NCBI GenBank assembly: GCA_963663975.2 | Contig: CAXXRA010000006.1 | Coordinates: 1-64,000, forward strand | DNA from: JANQRX01 sp963663975 | GTDB lineage: Bacteria; Pseudomonadota; Alphaproteobacteria; Rhizobiales; Kaistiaceae | Length of the DNA: 64,000 nt | Direction of reading: 5' to 3' | In this document: positions 9,605 to 18,650 of the stretch, in pieces | Position numbering within the stretch: position 1 is the first letter of the stretch | How the letters are laid out: each line of letters opens with the position of its first letter | Translations under genes and position numbers: made by a program | Notes under the pieces: model-generated | What the model saw: only the letters and a program-made list of their open reading frames with translations | The model's database searches: none | Told to the model about the DNA's origin: nothing

Positions 9605-10624
9605 TTAGGGACTTGCCGTACTCCATAAAGCCACAGCAACACCAACAAATAGTTGGCCCAGGGTAGCGAGCGAAAAACCGATGATGGTTTCTAGCTGTAA
9701 CGGCCATTCCCGAACGGAGTGCCAGTCTAATACTAAAGTCCTATAGAAAGTGTATCGCCTGAAATCAGCCGTCATGAAGTCGTTGTCTAATGCTGAACAA
9801 ATGGAATTGGCGATCGCACTATAATATTCAGATTTAGCCTCCTTCACTTCGACAATTTTTCTATTTATATTGTAAACCGGTACGACAAATACCACTATCG
9901 TATACAAAACGTAAAGACCGAATAGTATACTCGGAACATACAAGTTCGGATTTGTTGTATTTTGACTTATCAAAAACAATAATGGCAAATAGCCATCCAG
10001 TGAAAAACATCAAATTCGTATTAAGCGCAAATTTCCCTATAAACGAAAAACCCAACATTCCATCACGATGATAAATTCTGTCCTCAACCTCCGCTTTTTT
10101 TAGAAGACGTGTGAGGTGTTGCGTCTTGTACGCGAAGCAAAATCCCAACGATGTGTAATACGAGTACAAAATAACACCGACAAACAAAAATACCACAACC
10201 AGTCGACAAAACCATCAATTCCAAATCCTTTTACGTAATCAATAGACCAAATAAATGAAATTATAACGATGATACGCCACGTCCAAGCAATCGCTCTATA
10301 ATTTGGCATTGACGTGATGTTGGAATATATCGCATTCTTGATCTCTTGATATTGCTGGCCATTTTTTAGCAAGCGCCTACAATATTTGTGAAATACTGGC
10401 AGCGTGTATCTTTCATAGTACCATATAAGGCAGGGCCCTACCCATGCCCAGGATGCCGCAATCAAAAGTGCCGTAACTTCTCGCGTCCCATGGGTGATAC
10501 TAAATTTTCGGACTACTAACAATAGATATAATCCAACGAGAACCGGAGCTAAGTGTAGAAATCCCCCGAAAAGCCATTTTCTGCTCTTATGGGACGGCAT
10601 CGCTTCAATAGTTTTCGAAACCAC
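9605..10624 (-). pseudogene. AT-rich polytopic membrane protein broken by two frameshifts
   Basis: Three consecutive frames join into one protein of about 335 residues. The first runs from MVSKTIEAMPSHK to DGFVDWL, shifts near 10197 into VVFLFVGVILYSYY, and shifts again near 9975-9985, in a run of T, into LISQNTTNPNLYVP up to STASP. Six to eight hydrophobic segments are apparent. Base composition is clearly poorer in GC than the surroundings, suggesting recent acquisition. I do not recognise the family. Both shifts are single missing bases, so the gene may be intact in reality. Confidence 0.6.
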
Positions 10625-10725
10625 ACTAAGATAGGCTGGGACTTGACATCGTATCCAGAATATCGGAGGAGTAGCCTAATAAGCGTACCCATTACCTTTA
10701 TCCGCCTTTTGGTGTCAGCACGCTG

Positions 10726-10896
10726 TCAGGTTTGTTGACCAGTAACCACCCTGAATAATTTCCTAAATGCTTTGAAAAGTTGAATGGGGAACAGGCGATA
10801 CAGGTCATTATATTTACGCTTTCCTGCAAGAATATCTAGATATCCACGCTGCAATGTTCCGGCATCTGCGAATGCCCATCTAAATGGGCGTCTTAT
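10726..10896 (-). pseudogene. C-terminal fragment of an unknown protein, cut by IS5 copy B
   Basis: About 55 residues outside the IS, reading RPFRWAFADAGTLQRGYLD to LFRVVTGQQT, basic and helical. The reading continues upstream only into the IS end, so the 5' part of the gene has been lost. The family was not recognised; the tail resembles the basic membrane-proximal ends of some sugar or lipid transferases, but that is a weak impression. Confidence 0.4.
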
Positions 10897-12190
10897 GGGC
10901 ACCTCTAAAAATCCCTGTTCCGAGCCTTGATCGGTTATAATCCGGACGGTTTGGCGCGTAGATGTGGGGAACCGACCATGGGCCAAATGGGCTTTTTCGA
11001 CATCGCGAATCGGTATGCCGGCCTGGACGCCAAGAACGATACCTTTGGCGAGGATCGACGCGGTGGTTCCGTGGGAGAATTTCCGTGCCCGCCTGGAGGC
11101 GATCTGGCGCAAGCCGGCCGAGGAACGGAAGTCGCCGGCGGGGCGAAAGCCCTGGGACGCGGTGGCGATGTTCAAGGCGATCGTTCTCTGCGAGCTTTAC
11201 AATCTCTCGGACGACCAAGTGGAGTACCAGCTTCGCGACCGCCTCTCGTTCATGCGGTTCGTAGGGTTCGGTCTTGAGGACAAGGTCCCCGACGCCAAGA
11301 CGGTGTGGCTCTACCGGGAACAGTTGGCGCGGGCGGGCATGGTCGAGGCGTTGTTCGAGGACTTCGACGGCTATCTGGAGAAGCAGGGCTACCTGGCGAT
11401 GGGCGGCCAGATCATCGACGCGTCGATCGTACCGGTCCCCAAGCAGCGCAACAGCCGTGACGACAACGCGCGGATCAAGGATGGCGAGACGCCGGAGGGC
11501 TGGAAGGACCAGCCGGCCAAGCGGTCGCAGAAGGACACGGACGCACGGTGGACAAAGAAGCATGGCAAGAGCCACTACGGTTACAAGAACCATGTCAACG
11601 TGGACCGCCGGCACAAGCTGGTGCGGCGTTACCAGGTGACCGACGCGGCGGTGCACGACAGCCAGGTCGTGGAGGACATCCTTGATCCGGACAACACGGC
11701 CTCGGACGTGTGGGCGGACAGCGCCTATCGGTCGGCGGAGATCGAGGCGAAGCTGAAGGAGAAGGGCCTGAACAGCCGCATCCACCGCAAGGGGCATCGC
11801 GACAAGCCGCTGAGCGAGCGGGAGAAGCGGGGCAACAAGGCCCGTTCGAAGGTGCGGGCGCGCGTCGAGCACGTGTTCGGGGCCCAGAGCAACGACATGG
11901 GCGGGACGCTGGTGCGCAGTATCGGGCTGGTACGGGCGAGGGCGCGGATCGGGCTGAAGAACCTCGCCTACAACATGCGCCGCCTGGTGCAGCTGGAGCG
12001 TCTCGCCGCGGCGGCGCCAACGTGATGGTCATCAGGGGAGAAGTCTGCCTGGAGCCCCCATTGACAGGGAAACAGACCCGCCGGGGAGCCGGAGAAGGCC
12101 GAAAACCCAGACGCCAACCCCGCTCATGACCCGCGAGAACCGCACAACCTGTCGAGTTTCACGTCAGTCGCATTATTTTTCGAGGTGCCC
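10897..12190 (+). mobile_element. IS5-family element, copy B (about 1294 bp)
   Basis: The left terminal repeat GGGCACCTCTAAAAAT at 10897 matches the inverse of the right end, ATTTTTCGAGGTGCCC at 12190. TTA occurs at both borders (10893-10895 and 12191-12193), which fits a 3-bp target duplication with a one-base uncertainty at the left. The right-hand TTA also supplies the stop codon of the next minus-strand gene. Confidence 0.88.
10978..12025 (+). pseudogene. IS5-family DDE transposase, frameshifted (copy B)
   Basis: Same protein as copy A and intact over the two places where copy A is shifted. It carries an extra A near 11041 (GATACC instead of GATCC), which breaks the frame at about codon 22. 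A long frame with an aberrant N-terminus can begin upstream at 10964, but the native start is MGQMGFFDIANRY. The two copies together give an intact consensus. Confidence 0.83.
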
Positions 12191-12385
12191 TTAAGTCTGA
12201 CTCTCACGACCAGCCTTCCATTTTTCGAACTTGGTTTCCGGCGGCCGCTCGGTGCCGTTCCTCAAAAACACCACGATCTTGCCCTCGCGATCGATTTCGA
12301 ACCGACCGGGATCGACGCCCGCTTTCTTCGCGCCCTTAAGCGCCCGCTCGACGTCGATCTGCTTGAAGAGGGCCGACCGGTTCAT
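12191..12385 (-). CDS. Small phage/island-type protein (64 aa)
   Basis: Begins at the ATG at 12385 (MNRSALFKQIDVERALKGA), which overlaps the stop of the preceding gene in an ATGA-type junction. An ALKGAKKAG helix is followed by FEIDREGKIVVFLRNG. Proteins of this shape (short helix, then a 'GKIVV' strand) are common beside integrases of alphaproteobacterial prophages and islands, but have no assigned function that I know. The stop lies in the target duplication of IS5 copy B. It is last in the 13417-12191 cluster. Confidence 0.65.
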   Translation of the reverse strand: MNRSALFKQIDVERALKGAKKAGVDPGRFEIDREGKIVVFLRNGTERPPETKFEKWKAGRESQT

Positions 12386-12537
12386 CGATCGTAGACCTCT
12401 TCGGTCCTGAGCGGGGCAGGGGTCAATGCAGCAACATCCCGCTCCGACCGGGATGACCCACCATGACGGCATCGCAGATCGACTTGAATATCGGTCCTGT
12501 CGGCAAGACCGGCGGCTTCTGGAGATGGGTTGGCCAT
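12382..12537 (-). CDS. Small protein (51 aa) in the overlapping cluster
   Basis: Begins at MANPSPEAAGLADR (12537), overlapping the upstream stop, and ends overlapping the next start. It has no membrane segment or clear fold and was not recognised. The ATGA-type couplings on both sides argue for a real, translationally coupled reading frame. Confidence 0.5.
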   Translation of the reverse strand: MANPSPEAAGLADRTDIQVDLRCRHGGSSRSERDVAALTPAPLRTEEVYDR

Positions 12538-12770
12538 CAGTGCGGCCTCCCGTCGATCACCGGCAGAAGCGCGGCCCGGTTGGTGAGCCGGCTCAGAGCA
12601 ACCTCGCTGTCGCTGCAACGCAAGGCAGCTATTGCCGCGTCGCGCTGAGCGTTCACGGCCTGAAGTGCACGCGCCAGCTCGGTGCTCTGTTGCACCGCCT
12701 GCCGGGTCTGCTCGATCGCGCGCTCGGCCGTTTCAACAAGCCTGGCGGCAGCTTCGTCGTAGGTCGACAT
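12537..12770 (-). CDS. Small helical protein (77 aa) in the overlapping cluster
   Basis: Starts at MSTYDEAAARLVETAERA (12770), overlapping the stop of the 215-residue gene. It is almost entirely helical with Gln/Ala-rich heptad character (QTRQAVQQSTELARALQA), so it is probably a short coiled coil. The function is not recognised; helical accessory proteins of this size are frequent in phage structural modules. Confidence 0.55.
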   Translation of the reverse strand: MSTYDEAAARLVETAERAIEQTRQAVQQSTELARALQAVNAQRDAAIAALRCSDSEVALSRLTNRAALLPVIDGRPH

Positions 12771-13417
12771 CAACCGACCTCGCTCGCAGCTTTCGCGGCA
12801 GCAATTTCGGCGGCCATCGCGGCCTCCCCGCCCGGGCCGGCCCAGCGAGCACCATCGCCGGACTTTTTGGCGAGTTCGTAAGCGATCTTTTGGAGCAATC
12901 CGCCGCCGATAATGACGACGTCCTGCATCGTTGCGCCGCCAAACTTGTCCATATCCGCAGTACTGGCCGCCAGGTCGGAGTAGAACTCGCTCCTCCCCAA
13001 GGTCCACTCAATCTTCGCCATCGCCGATTTCTTGAGCCAGTTTCCGACGTCGGGATCAACCACCGGCAAGTAAAGTCGGACTTCCTTCACCTCATGCGCG
13101 AGTTCCTTCTTGGCGACGACGGCCTGAAGAGCTTCGCCAAATGTCTCCGCGTAGATGAAGCTTTCGCTCCGACCACCGACGGGACTGAGCGGGGCGAAGC
13201 GATGAACCGCATCGACCGCGTCGACGGCGTTTCGGGCTCCGGCCGCGGCGATCAACGACGTTGCCGCGTCGTCCGCAGAAATCGCGGGAGCGTGCGGACC
13301 ACGCCCCCCGATGGGGCGCATTCGGTTCTTGGCGAGTGCCCGTCCGCGAACGGTCAGGTCTGATAGTGACCGTGCGGATAAATTTGCGACCAGGACATCT
13401 AATTCCCGGGCGTTCAT
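12770..13417 (-). CDS. Uncharacterised protein (215 aa), first gene of the overlapping cluster
   Basis: Soluble alpha/beta protein opening MNARELDVLVANLSARSLSD. A middle segment RLYLPVVDPDVGNWLKKS is followed by an Ala-rich C-terminal helix. The family is not recognised. It leads four genes that overlap end to start down to 12191, and all probably come from one mRNA. Together with the integrase and att-like site at 16.4-17.3 kb, they look like the remnant of an integrated element. Confidence 0.6.
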   Translation of the reverse strand: MNARELDVLVANLSARSLSDLTVRGRALAKNRMRPIGGRGPHAPAISADDAATSLIAAAGARNAVDAVDAVHRFAPLSPVGGRSESFIYAETFGEALQAVVAKKELAHEVKEVRLYLPVVDPDVGNWLKKSAMAKIEWTLGRSEFYSDLAASTADMDKFGGATMQDVVIIGGGLLQKIAYELAKKSGDGARWAGPGGEAAMAAEIAAAKAASEVG

Positions 13418-14806
13418 TTGGGAGCCTCTTCAAAATGTGTTTCTGATTCTGTGTACCGCGACGCTTGGCTAGGCGTCAACGCCAGATTCTAGACTTGTGG
13501 ATAAGCCTGGCGACCTACGCCGGATTTGGCGCAGCCCGCCTCACGTCAAAGCGCCGCCACGTTACAAGGCTTCGGAATACCGTGATCCGCCGTCGCGACG
13601 TCGCCTTCTTCTGCAGCGCGCCTCAAGTTGGGAACGGCTCTGCTGGGCTTTGGTCCGTTTCTGCATCAGCGCGACCCCGCGGCTTGCCAAATGAGCTACC
13701 TTCCCTGATTGCCCTGGTACTCCCTAGGGGAACGGCCTAAGCCCAACATTTCAAGGGCTTACACAAAGGTTTGGGGAAATCCCGCCCCATTGAATTCCAT
13801 TACGTTTCGCCGATGGTCCCCAAACCAACCTCCACCCCATAGGGACATCACCCCCGCTGGTGCGCGGAAAGCGGAACCGCTGGGGGATCGAGAGACCATA
13901 GTGCTTCTCTCATTCGGCCTCCAGCACGGACACTCGCCGGAGCTTCGCCCGATCGAAGAGGAGGCACAAACCGCAAACTGAACGAAAACGGCGGCGGGGA
14001 CGAGGACCCTGACCGCCGAAATTAGCTCTGACCGATCGGGTAAGACGATGCCGGCCAGTAGCGAAACGGCGTTAGCATGAGGCGCGGGCAAAGCGCAACG
14101 GCAGTCCGAAAGGGTGAAGCCGGCCCGCCGGTGCCAAATAGGCTTTTAAGGCGTCGCAAGTAGCACCTAACCTTCCGGATCAAGCCTGTCTGATACCGGG
14201 AGGGCCTATAGCGACGGCGCGGCTCCGAAGGGGCACCACGCAAGATCGCGAGGGCATAGGGACACCTACGGGTCTCATCAGAACCCGGAGGCTGTCGTCC
14301 TATGCCCTTCGCTCAAACGCTCTCCAAAGGGGCACTGACCAACACAGGAAAGAACTAGAACTAGAGGAAAGGTCATTTTCAGTTTCTGCGATCGGAAGTT
14401 TTCATGAGCGCGGGTCTTTCTGGGCCGCGAAACCAATGCGGACGGGCTTAGCGAAAATCACACAATGGCTGAAATTAGCCATTTCGCCCCAAATCACGTT
14501 CTATCCACCCCGCGGACAGGGGACACTTTCAGAAAATTTTTGGAAAATTTTGGGGGAAAACGCTCGCGTCGCTCGGATGGCGGCTTTTATTATCGATGCT
14601 GAGCGACCACCATCGGCGTTTTCCCTGTGTTTCCGGGTTTCGATAGGGGTCCCGCCGTACGCCACGCTCGATCGTGCCGGTTCCATGCCCAGTCCAGCGC
14701 CCCGCCGAGCTTGCCGGTAGCTGCGCAGCGGCGGCTTCACGCCGTCGGGCTGCCGTCATCACCGCGTAGCGAGGGCGAGGCTTGCGGCGTCGCATCTGAT
14801 TAACAA
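13418..14806. other. Long stretch without a recognisable gene
   Basis: About 1.4 kb in which all six frames give only short, family-less readings with no convincing start and ribosome-binding site. It contains several G/C-rich stem-prone stretches around 14050-14300 and an A/T-rich run near 14530-14560. It could hold the promoter of the 13417-12191 cluster, decayed phage genes or an untranslated RNA. I cannot support any of these specifically. Confidence 0.4.
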
Positions 14807-15046
14807 TCAGCGGGCAGGCGGATGCCCAGGCGGCAGCCGGATGCGGTATCCGCTCGGATGCAAGGCTAACCGCCCCCAAATCGTCTCCGTCGGCACCCTA
14901 GTGTGTCCGTCTGGTGTCCGCATCCACCGGCCCGGCTCAAAGCCGAGGAGCATCTGATGCTCCTCCAACGGCCAGAACTCCGGACGCGGTCCGTTAAGGA
15001 TACGCGCCGCGAGCACATCGGCCAGCTGGGGAGCTTTCGGCATCAA
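14807..15046 (-). CDS. Uncharacterised small protein (79 aa)
   Basis: Starts MMPKAPQLADVLAARILN and overlaps the stop of the 160-residue gene by four bases. It is Pro-rich with a Trp/His-containing middle (FWPLEEHQMLLGF). Not recognised; the coupling suggests it is real and functionally tied to its upstream partner. Confidence 0.5.
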   Translation of the reverse strand: MMPKAPQLADVLAARILNGPRPEFWPLEEHQMLLGFEPGRWMRTPDGHTRVPTETIWGRLALHPSGYRIRLPPGHPPAR

Positions 15047-15525
15047 TGCTTCCGGTCCTTGGGCCCGGGCCCGACCGTGAAGCCTTCAAGCAGCTTGTCG
15101 GTGTCGACCGACCGCCCGGGCGCGCCGATGGCCCGCACGGCGTCCCCGCCGGCAGCTACCCGGGAAACCTCATGTCCGAGCAGTTCCAGCGCCTTGTTGG
15201 CCGCCGACAGGTTCAGCACCGTTTCCTCGACCTCGACCTCGATCTGCTCGCCAGTCTCCTTGTCGAAGTCCTGCATCTTCCGCCGTATCGCGATCTCACC
15301 GAGGGCAATCTGCGCCACCTGCATCATCCGACTCGTAACCCAAGCTCGCGTCAGGATTGACGATCGTTGGCGCTCAAGGTCCTCCATCGGCAGGTGCGCC
15401 TCGATGTCGTCAAGCAGCGCGGTCGGGATTGATACCAAATCAGGCGTGATTGTTGGGCGCATGGCGCCGCTGGCAGCGCGGTGCCTATCCAAGAAACGAG
15501 CCGCGCGGACGGTGATGATCAGCAA
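15043..15525 (-). CDS. Phage-type protein, possibly small-terminase-like, N-terminus uncertain
   Basis: 160 residues. The helical middle RMMQVAQIALGEIAIRRKM, acidic KETGEQIEVEVEETVLNLS and the tail NKALELLGHEVSRV recall the C-terminal oligomerisation region of phage small terminase subunits, where a 'KALELLG' helix is common. This is a resemblance only. IS1182 sequence starts right at the 5' end (about 15526), so the native N-terminus, including any HTH, may have been replaced. Confidence 0.45.
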   Translation of the reverse strand: MLIITVRAARFLDRHRAASGAMRPTITPDLVSIPTALLDDIEAHLPMEDLERQRSSILTRAWVTSRMMQVAQIALGEIAIRRKMQDFDKETGEQIEVEVEETVLNLSAANKALELLGHEVSRVAAGGDAVRAIGAPGRSVDTDKLLEGFTVGPGPKDRKH

Positions 15526-15820
15526 CGACTATCCTGCCCTGTTGCGGGCTCGACGGCGGCGCGACCGATGGTCAGCTGAAGACAGGCAGCTCTACCAGCG
15601 TCACCGTTGGCGCTCGGAGGGCTTTCACGGCGAAGCCAAGACCTGGCATGGGCTCGCGCGCGCCGTACGGCGCGGAATCCATAATATGAAGATCCAGGCC
15701 TACCTGACGGCCGCGGCCATCAACCTCAAGCGGCTGGCCGCCGCTCTTCTTGTTCAAATGATTCGTTTTCTAACCGGTGCTGGACTGTTTCCGTCGCTCA
15801 ATGATGCCCAATCCGCATAA
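15526..15820 (+). pseudogene. IS1182-family transposase, C-terminal fragment
   Basis: About 98 residues of an IS1182 transposase end, with RHRWRSEGFHGEAKTWHGL (including the conserved Glu region) and NMKIQAYLTAAAINLKRL, ending at TAA 15818-15820. The rest of the transposase is absent: the sequence upstream belongs to the phage-like minus-strand gene. Inert remnant. Confidence 0.75.
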
Positions 15821-15916
15821 ATCGCGCCGACAGAGCTATGCGGCTTGTCGTGCCCGATCTTCAAAGCCCGGGATCGCCAATTCGCCAAAAACGCAGTTCT
15901 TCAACAGCCCCCGGGT

Positions 15917-16379
15917 TCACTTCATGCGCAATGCCCTGGCGCATGTGCCAAAAAGCCAGCACACCGTCGTCGCCGCCGCGATCCGCCAAGCCTTCATCCA
16001 GCCCGATCGCGAGACCGCCGGGCAGACCTGGCGTCACGTCGCCGATCAGCTCCGTGTCCGCTGGCCCAAGCTCGCAGCGCTGATGGACGAGGCCGAGCAC
16101 GACGTGCTCGCCTACATCGCCTTCCCAGTGCAGCACCGCACCAAGCTGCACAGCACCAATCCGTTGGAGCGCCTCAACAAGGAGGTGAAGCGACGGGCCG
16201 ACGTCGTCGGCATCTTCCCCAACGAGGACTCGATCGTTCGCCTCGTCGGCGCCGTCCTCATGGAGCAGAACGACGAGTGGCAGACCCAGAACCGTTACAT
16301 GCAGATCGAAGGTATGGCCGAGATGGCGAACCCCGTCATCGAAGCTCAGCCGCTTCAGATCACACCCAAGGCCGCCTGA
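15917..16379 (+). pseudogene. IS256/Mutator-family transposase, C-terminal fragment
   Basis: The reading enters the family at RVHFMRNALAHVPKSQ and continues through HSTNPLERLNKEVKRRADV, where the Glu of NPLE is the last catalytic acid, to PLQITPKAA. Complete proteins are about 400 residues; the first 240 or so, with both catalytic Asp, are missing. The piece directly precedes the truncated integrase, so its insertion or a later deletion probably removed the integrase 5' end. Confidence 0.78.
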
Positions 16380-16449
16380 CCGATGACCACCTCAGGCCAC
16401 CATCGGAATTACACCACGTTGACGGACGCGACCCCGGTCCACCTCTGAC

Positions 16450-17172
16450 GTGATGCCGGAGACTTGCGCGAGATATGTGGAAGTCCGCGCGCGAGCGGCC
16501 GGGACTGTGCGCCGTGAACTCCGTGTACTGCGTGCAGCCATCAACTACGCCCATCGCTGTGGGCGGATCACCCGTCCGGTCAGCGTCGAACTGCCCGAAC
16601 GGCCGCCGGCGCGTGATCGCTGGCTAACCAGGACAGAAGCAGCGCGTCTTCTGCGAGCTTCGCGGTCCAAGCAGGCGCGGCTTTATCTTCCGCTGTTCAT
16701 CTTGCTCGGCTTGTACACGGGCCGGCGCAAGGAAGCCTTACTCTCGCTGCGCTGGACTGATGTTGACCTCGACACCGCCCGAATCAACTTCGACCAGCCG
16801 GGAAGACGGCGTACCAACAAGCGGCGTGGGCTGATCCCGATTCCCCCTCGCCTGATGCCGCATTTTCGGCGCGCGCAGCAGCGCGGCTGTGACGTGGGCT
16901 ACGTGCTGCACATCGACGGACGGCGCATTCTGGACATCAAAAAGGGGTTCGCAGCGGCCTGCGAGCGAGCCGGCCTGAAGGGCGTCACCCCACACACGTT
17001 AAAGCATACCGCAGCGACATGGCTGATGCAGCGCGGCACTGACCCTTGGGAAGTCTCAGGCTTTCTCGCAATCTCGATGGAGACACTCACGCGGACCTAT
17101 GGGTACCACCGTCCCGACTATTTGCGCGAGGCCGCGCAAAACGTCGGAGGCGTCCGCATCTTGTCCGTGTAA
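16450..17172 (+). pseudogene. Tyrosine recombinase/phage integrase, N-terminally truncated
   Basis: 240 residues: the end of a core-binding domain (GTVRRELRVLRAAINYAHR) and the catalytic domain. The first Arg is in GLYTGRRKEALLSLRW and the Tyr is in LTRTYGYHRPDY. The normal HTLRHT box reads HTLKHT, so the second catalytic Arg is Lys here. Relatives are about 330-380 residues; the arm-binding N-terminus is missing and an IS256 fragment lies there instead. An attachment-like tRNA-Arg end lies 83 bp downstream, the classic position. It is likely inactive. Codons around the Lys (ACG TTA AAG CAT) give no hint of a read error. Confidence 0.8.
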
Positions 17173-17254
17173 TCGTGTGATGTTTTTGATCCGTTCCGGG
17201 GTGTTTTAAACCTCAACGCTTTGCAAAGGCTAAGAAATGCTGATGGGTAACAAT

Positions 17255-17300
17255 CCTCCGAAGGCAGAGGTCGTGAGTTCGAATCTCGCCGGGTGCGCCA
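17255..17300 (+). other. Attachment-site-like 3' end of tRNA-Arg(CCG)
   Basis: 46 bp matching the 3' part of a tRNA-Arg: anticodon loop CTCCGAA with its 3' stem GGCAG, variable region AGGTC, T-arm GTGAG-TTCGAAT-CTCGC, acceptor strand CGGGTGC, then G and CCA. The bases upstream do not continue a tRNA (no GCACCCG strand, no D-arm), so this is not a gene. Integrases of this type commonly leave such a 3' duplicate at the far end of the element. An intact tRNA-Arg with the same 3' end is expected elsewhere. Confidence 0.8.
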
Positions 17301-17377
17301 ATCATTTCAAAGACTTATGCACATGAAACCAAGTGGCTAGGTCATCGTGGCAATCACCTAGCAATCACAGGGCCCAG

Positions 17378-17911
17378 ATGGAGCTCAGCGTTCGCACAAA
17401 TCTCCTCGTCCACGCTGATGTACACGGCCTCAGCCGGCGGGTCGCGCGTGAGCGCGTCTTCGCTGCCGTGGCGCGTTTCGGGCTCAGCGATCGCGCGGTT
17501 GACCGCGCCCGCACGCTCAGCCGTGGCAACCGGCGGCGCATGGACGAGGCCACGGTTGGGCTCGATCCGGCATCTCGCCGTGACATTCTCAGCGAGATGG
17601 TCCGACTGAAGGAAAAGGAGCGCATCGGCGTGCTTTGGACGACGCATCTTGTCGACGAGGTGGAGCACGCCGATCGCCTCGTCGTCCGCCGCGACGGCCA
17701 GATCCTGTTCGACGGTACCGTCCGGGGCCTGCTGGATAGGGAGGGGAGCGACGACCTCGAGGCGACGGTGATCCGTATCATGGGTGAGCCGTCATCGCTG
17801 TCGGGTGCAGGTCGAAGCCTAAGGCTGAATCGACATTCACCGCATCCACAACATAGCTGCGGCGAGGACGGCGTGCAGGAGCGCGTCTTCAGCACCCACA
17901 AAGTCCGTTGA
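17378..17911 (+). pseudogene. ABC transporter ATPase, missing Walker A and an internal segment
   Basis: Reads MELSVRTNLLVHADVHGLS, then LSRGNRRRM directly followed by DEATVGLDPASR. The normal 15-20 residues between the signature motif and Walker B have been deleted, and the whole Walker A half is absent upstream. The H-loop (VLWTTHLVDEVEHADR) remains. Most like single-component export ATPases. The break at the 5' side coincides with the att-like tRNA end, so island insertion or excision probably destroyed the gene. Confidence 0.7.
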
Positions 17912-17920
17912 CGAACACAC

Positions 17921-17998
17921 GGTTACGAGCTGTCCGAGGCCCAATCGGAGCGGATCAATCACTTGCTGGCCGGCAAGGCCGGCGATATCGCGGCAGGG
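17921..17998 (+). pseudogene. IS5-family transposase, N-terminal remnant
   Basis: About 26 residues reading YELSEAQSERINHLL followed by AGKAGD, the conserved start of a common group of IS5 transposases ('YELSDAQWERI...LLPGK'). Everything after is missing. A scar only. Confidence 0.5.
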
Positions 17999-18068
17999 AT
18001 AATCAGTTGATCCGGAACTCAGGAATCATCGCTTCAAACGCGATGAGAATCCTGAATGTCGATTGGAC

Positions 18069-18641
18069 CTATAGGACCCCTTTGCTGGGGAGTCGGACCG
18101 GTGGCATATCGTTGAACATTAGGTTCAGTTGGGTTTCGGTTTCGTCGATCGATCGCGAGCCCGCCTGCGGTGCATCCACGCCCGCGAGTTCTCCCCCTGC
18201 GTGCTCCTGTTGACCCTCATCTTCCCGGATGGTCCCTTCCACGTCCTCGCCGGCGTCGAGCACCTCTTGCGCTGTGTGGACGGCTACGCCAAGTTCGTCA
18301 GAATAGGCCAGCCGGTAACTCAACGGCAGTCCGCTCGGGATGTTGTTTTCATCGACGATTTCCAACCACAGATAGATGGCCCCCGGTGCGCCGGTCAACT
18401 TGTCCGGTTCAACGACGCGTGTTGCCACCAGCGAAAACCTTTCAGGGACGCTTGCTTCGGTTGGCCAGCCGAGCAGCGACGTAATTGCGAAATAGCTGCC
18501 CACAAAAAAGAACCCGCAGACCACAATAGCGCCGGCCTTGACCCACCATTTCCAACGGGAGACCAGATTGAGGCTGAGGAGAAGCACCGCGATCGCCACG
18601 TACGCGATCACGATTGCGATAATCGTGCCGATTGGCATCAC
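18069..18641 (-). CDS. Two-transmembrane protein of the ExbB/ExbD-like cluster
   Basis: 190 residues with two N-terminal transmembrane segments (IGTIIAIVIAYVAIAVLLLS and AGAIVVCGFFFVGSYFAI). A soluble part follows containing PGAIYLWLEIVD and an acidic Glu/Asp-rich tail. It begins 9 bases after the ExbD-like gene on the same strand, so it is probably the last gene of that operon. The family is not recognised. Context suggests an accessory part of the same envelope machine. Confidence 0.65.
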   Translation of the reverse strand: MMPIGTIIAIVIAYVAIAVLLLSLNLVSRWKWWVKAGAIVVCGFFFVGSYFAITSLLGWPTEASVPERFSLVATRVVEPDKLTGAPGAIYLWLEIVDENNIPSGLPLSYRLAYSDELGVAVHTAQEVLDAGEDVEGTIREDEGQQEHAGGELAGVDAPQAGSRSIDETETQLNLMFNDMPPVRLPSKGVL

Positions 18642-18650
18642 GAAACGGTC

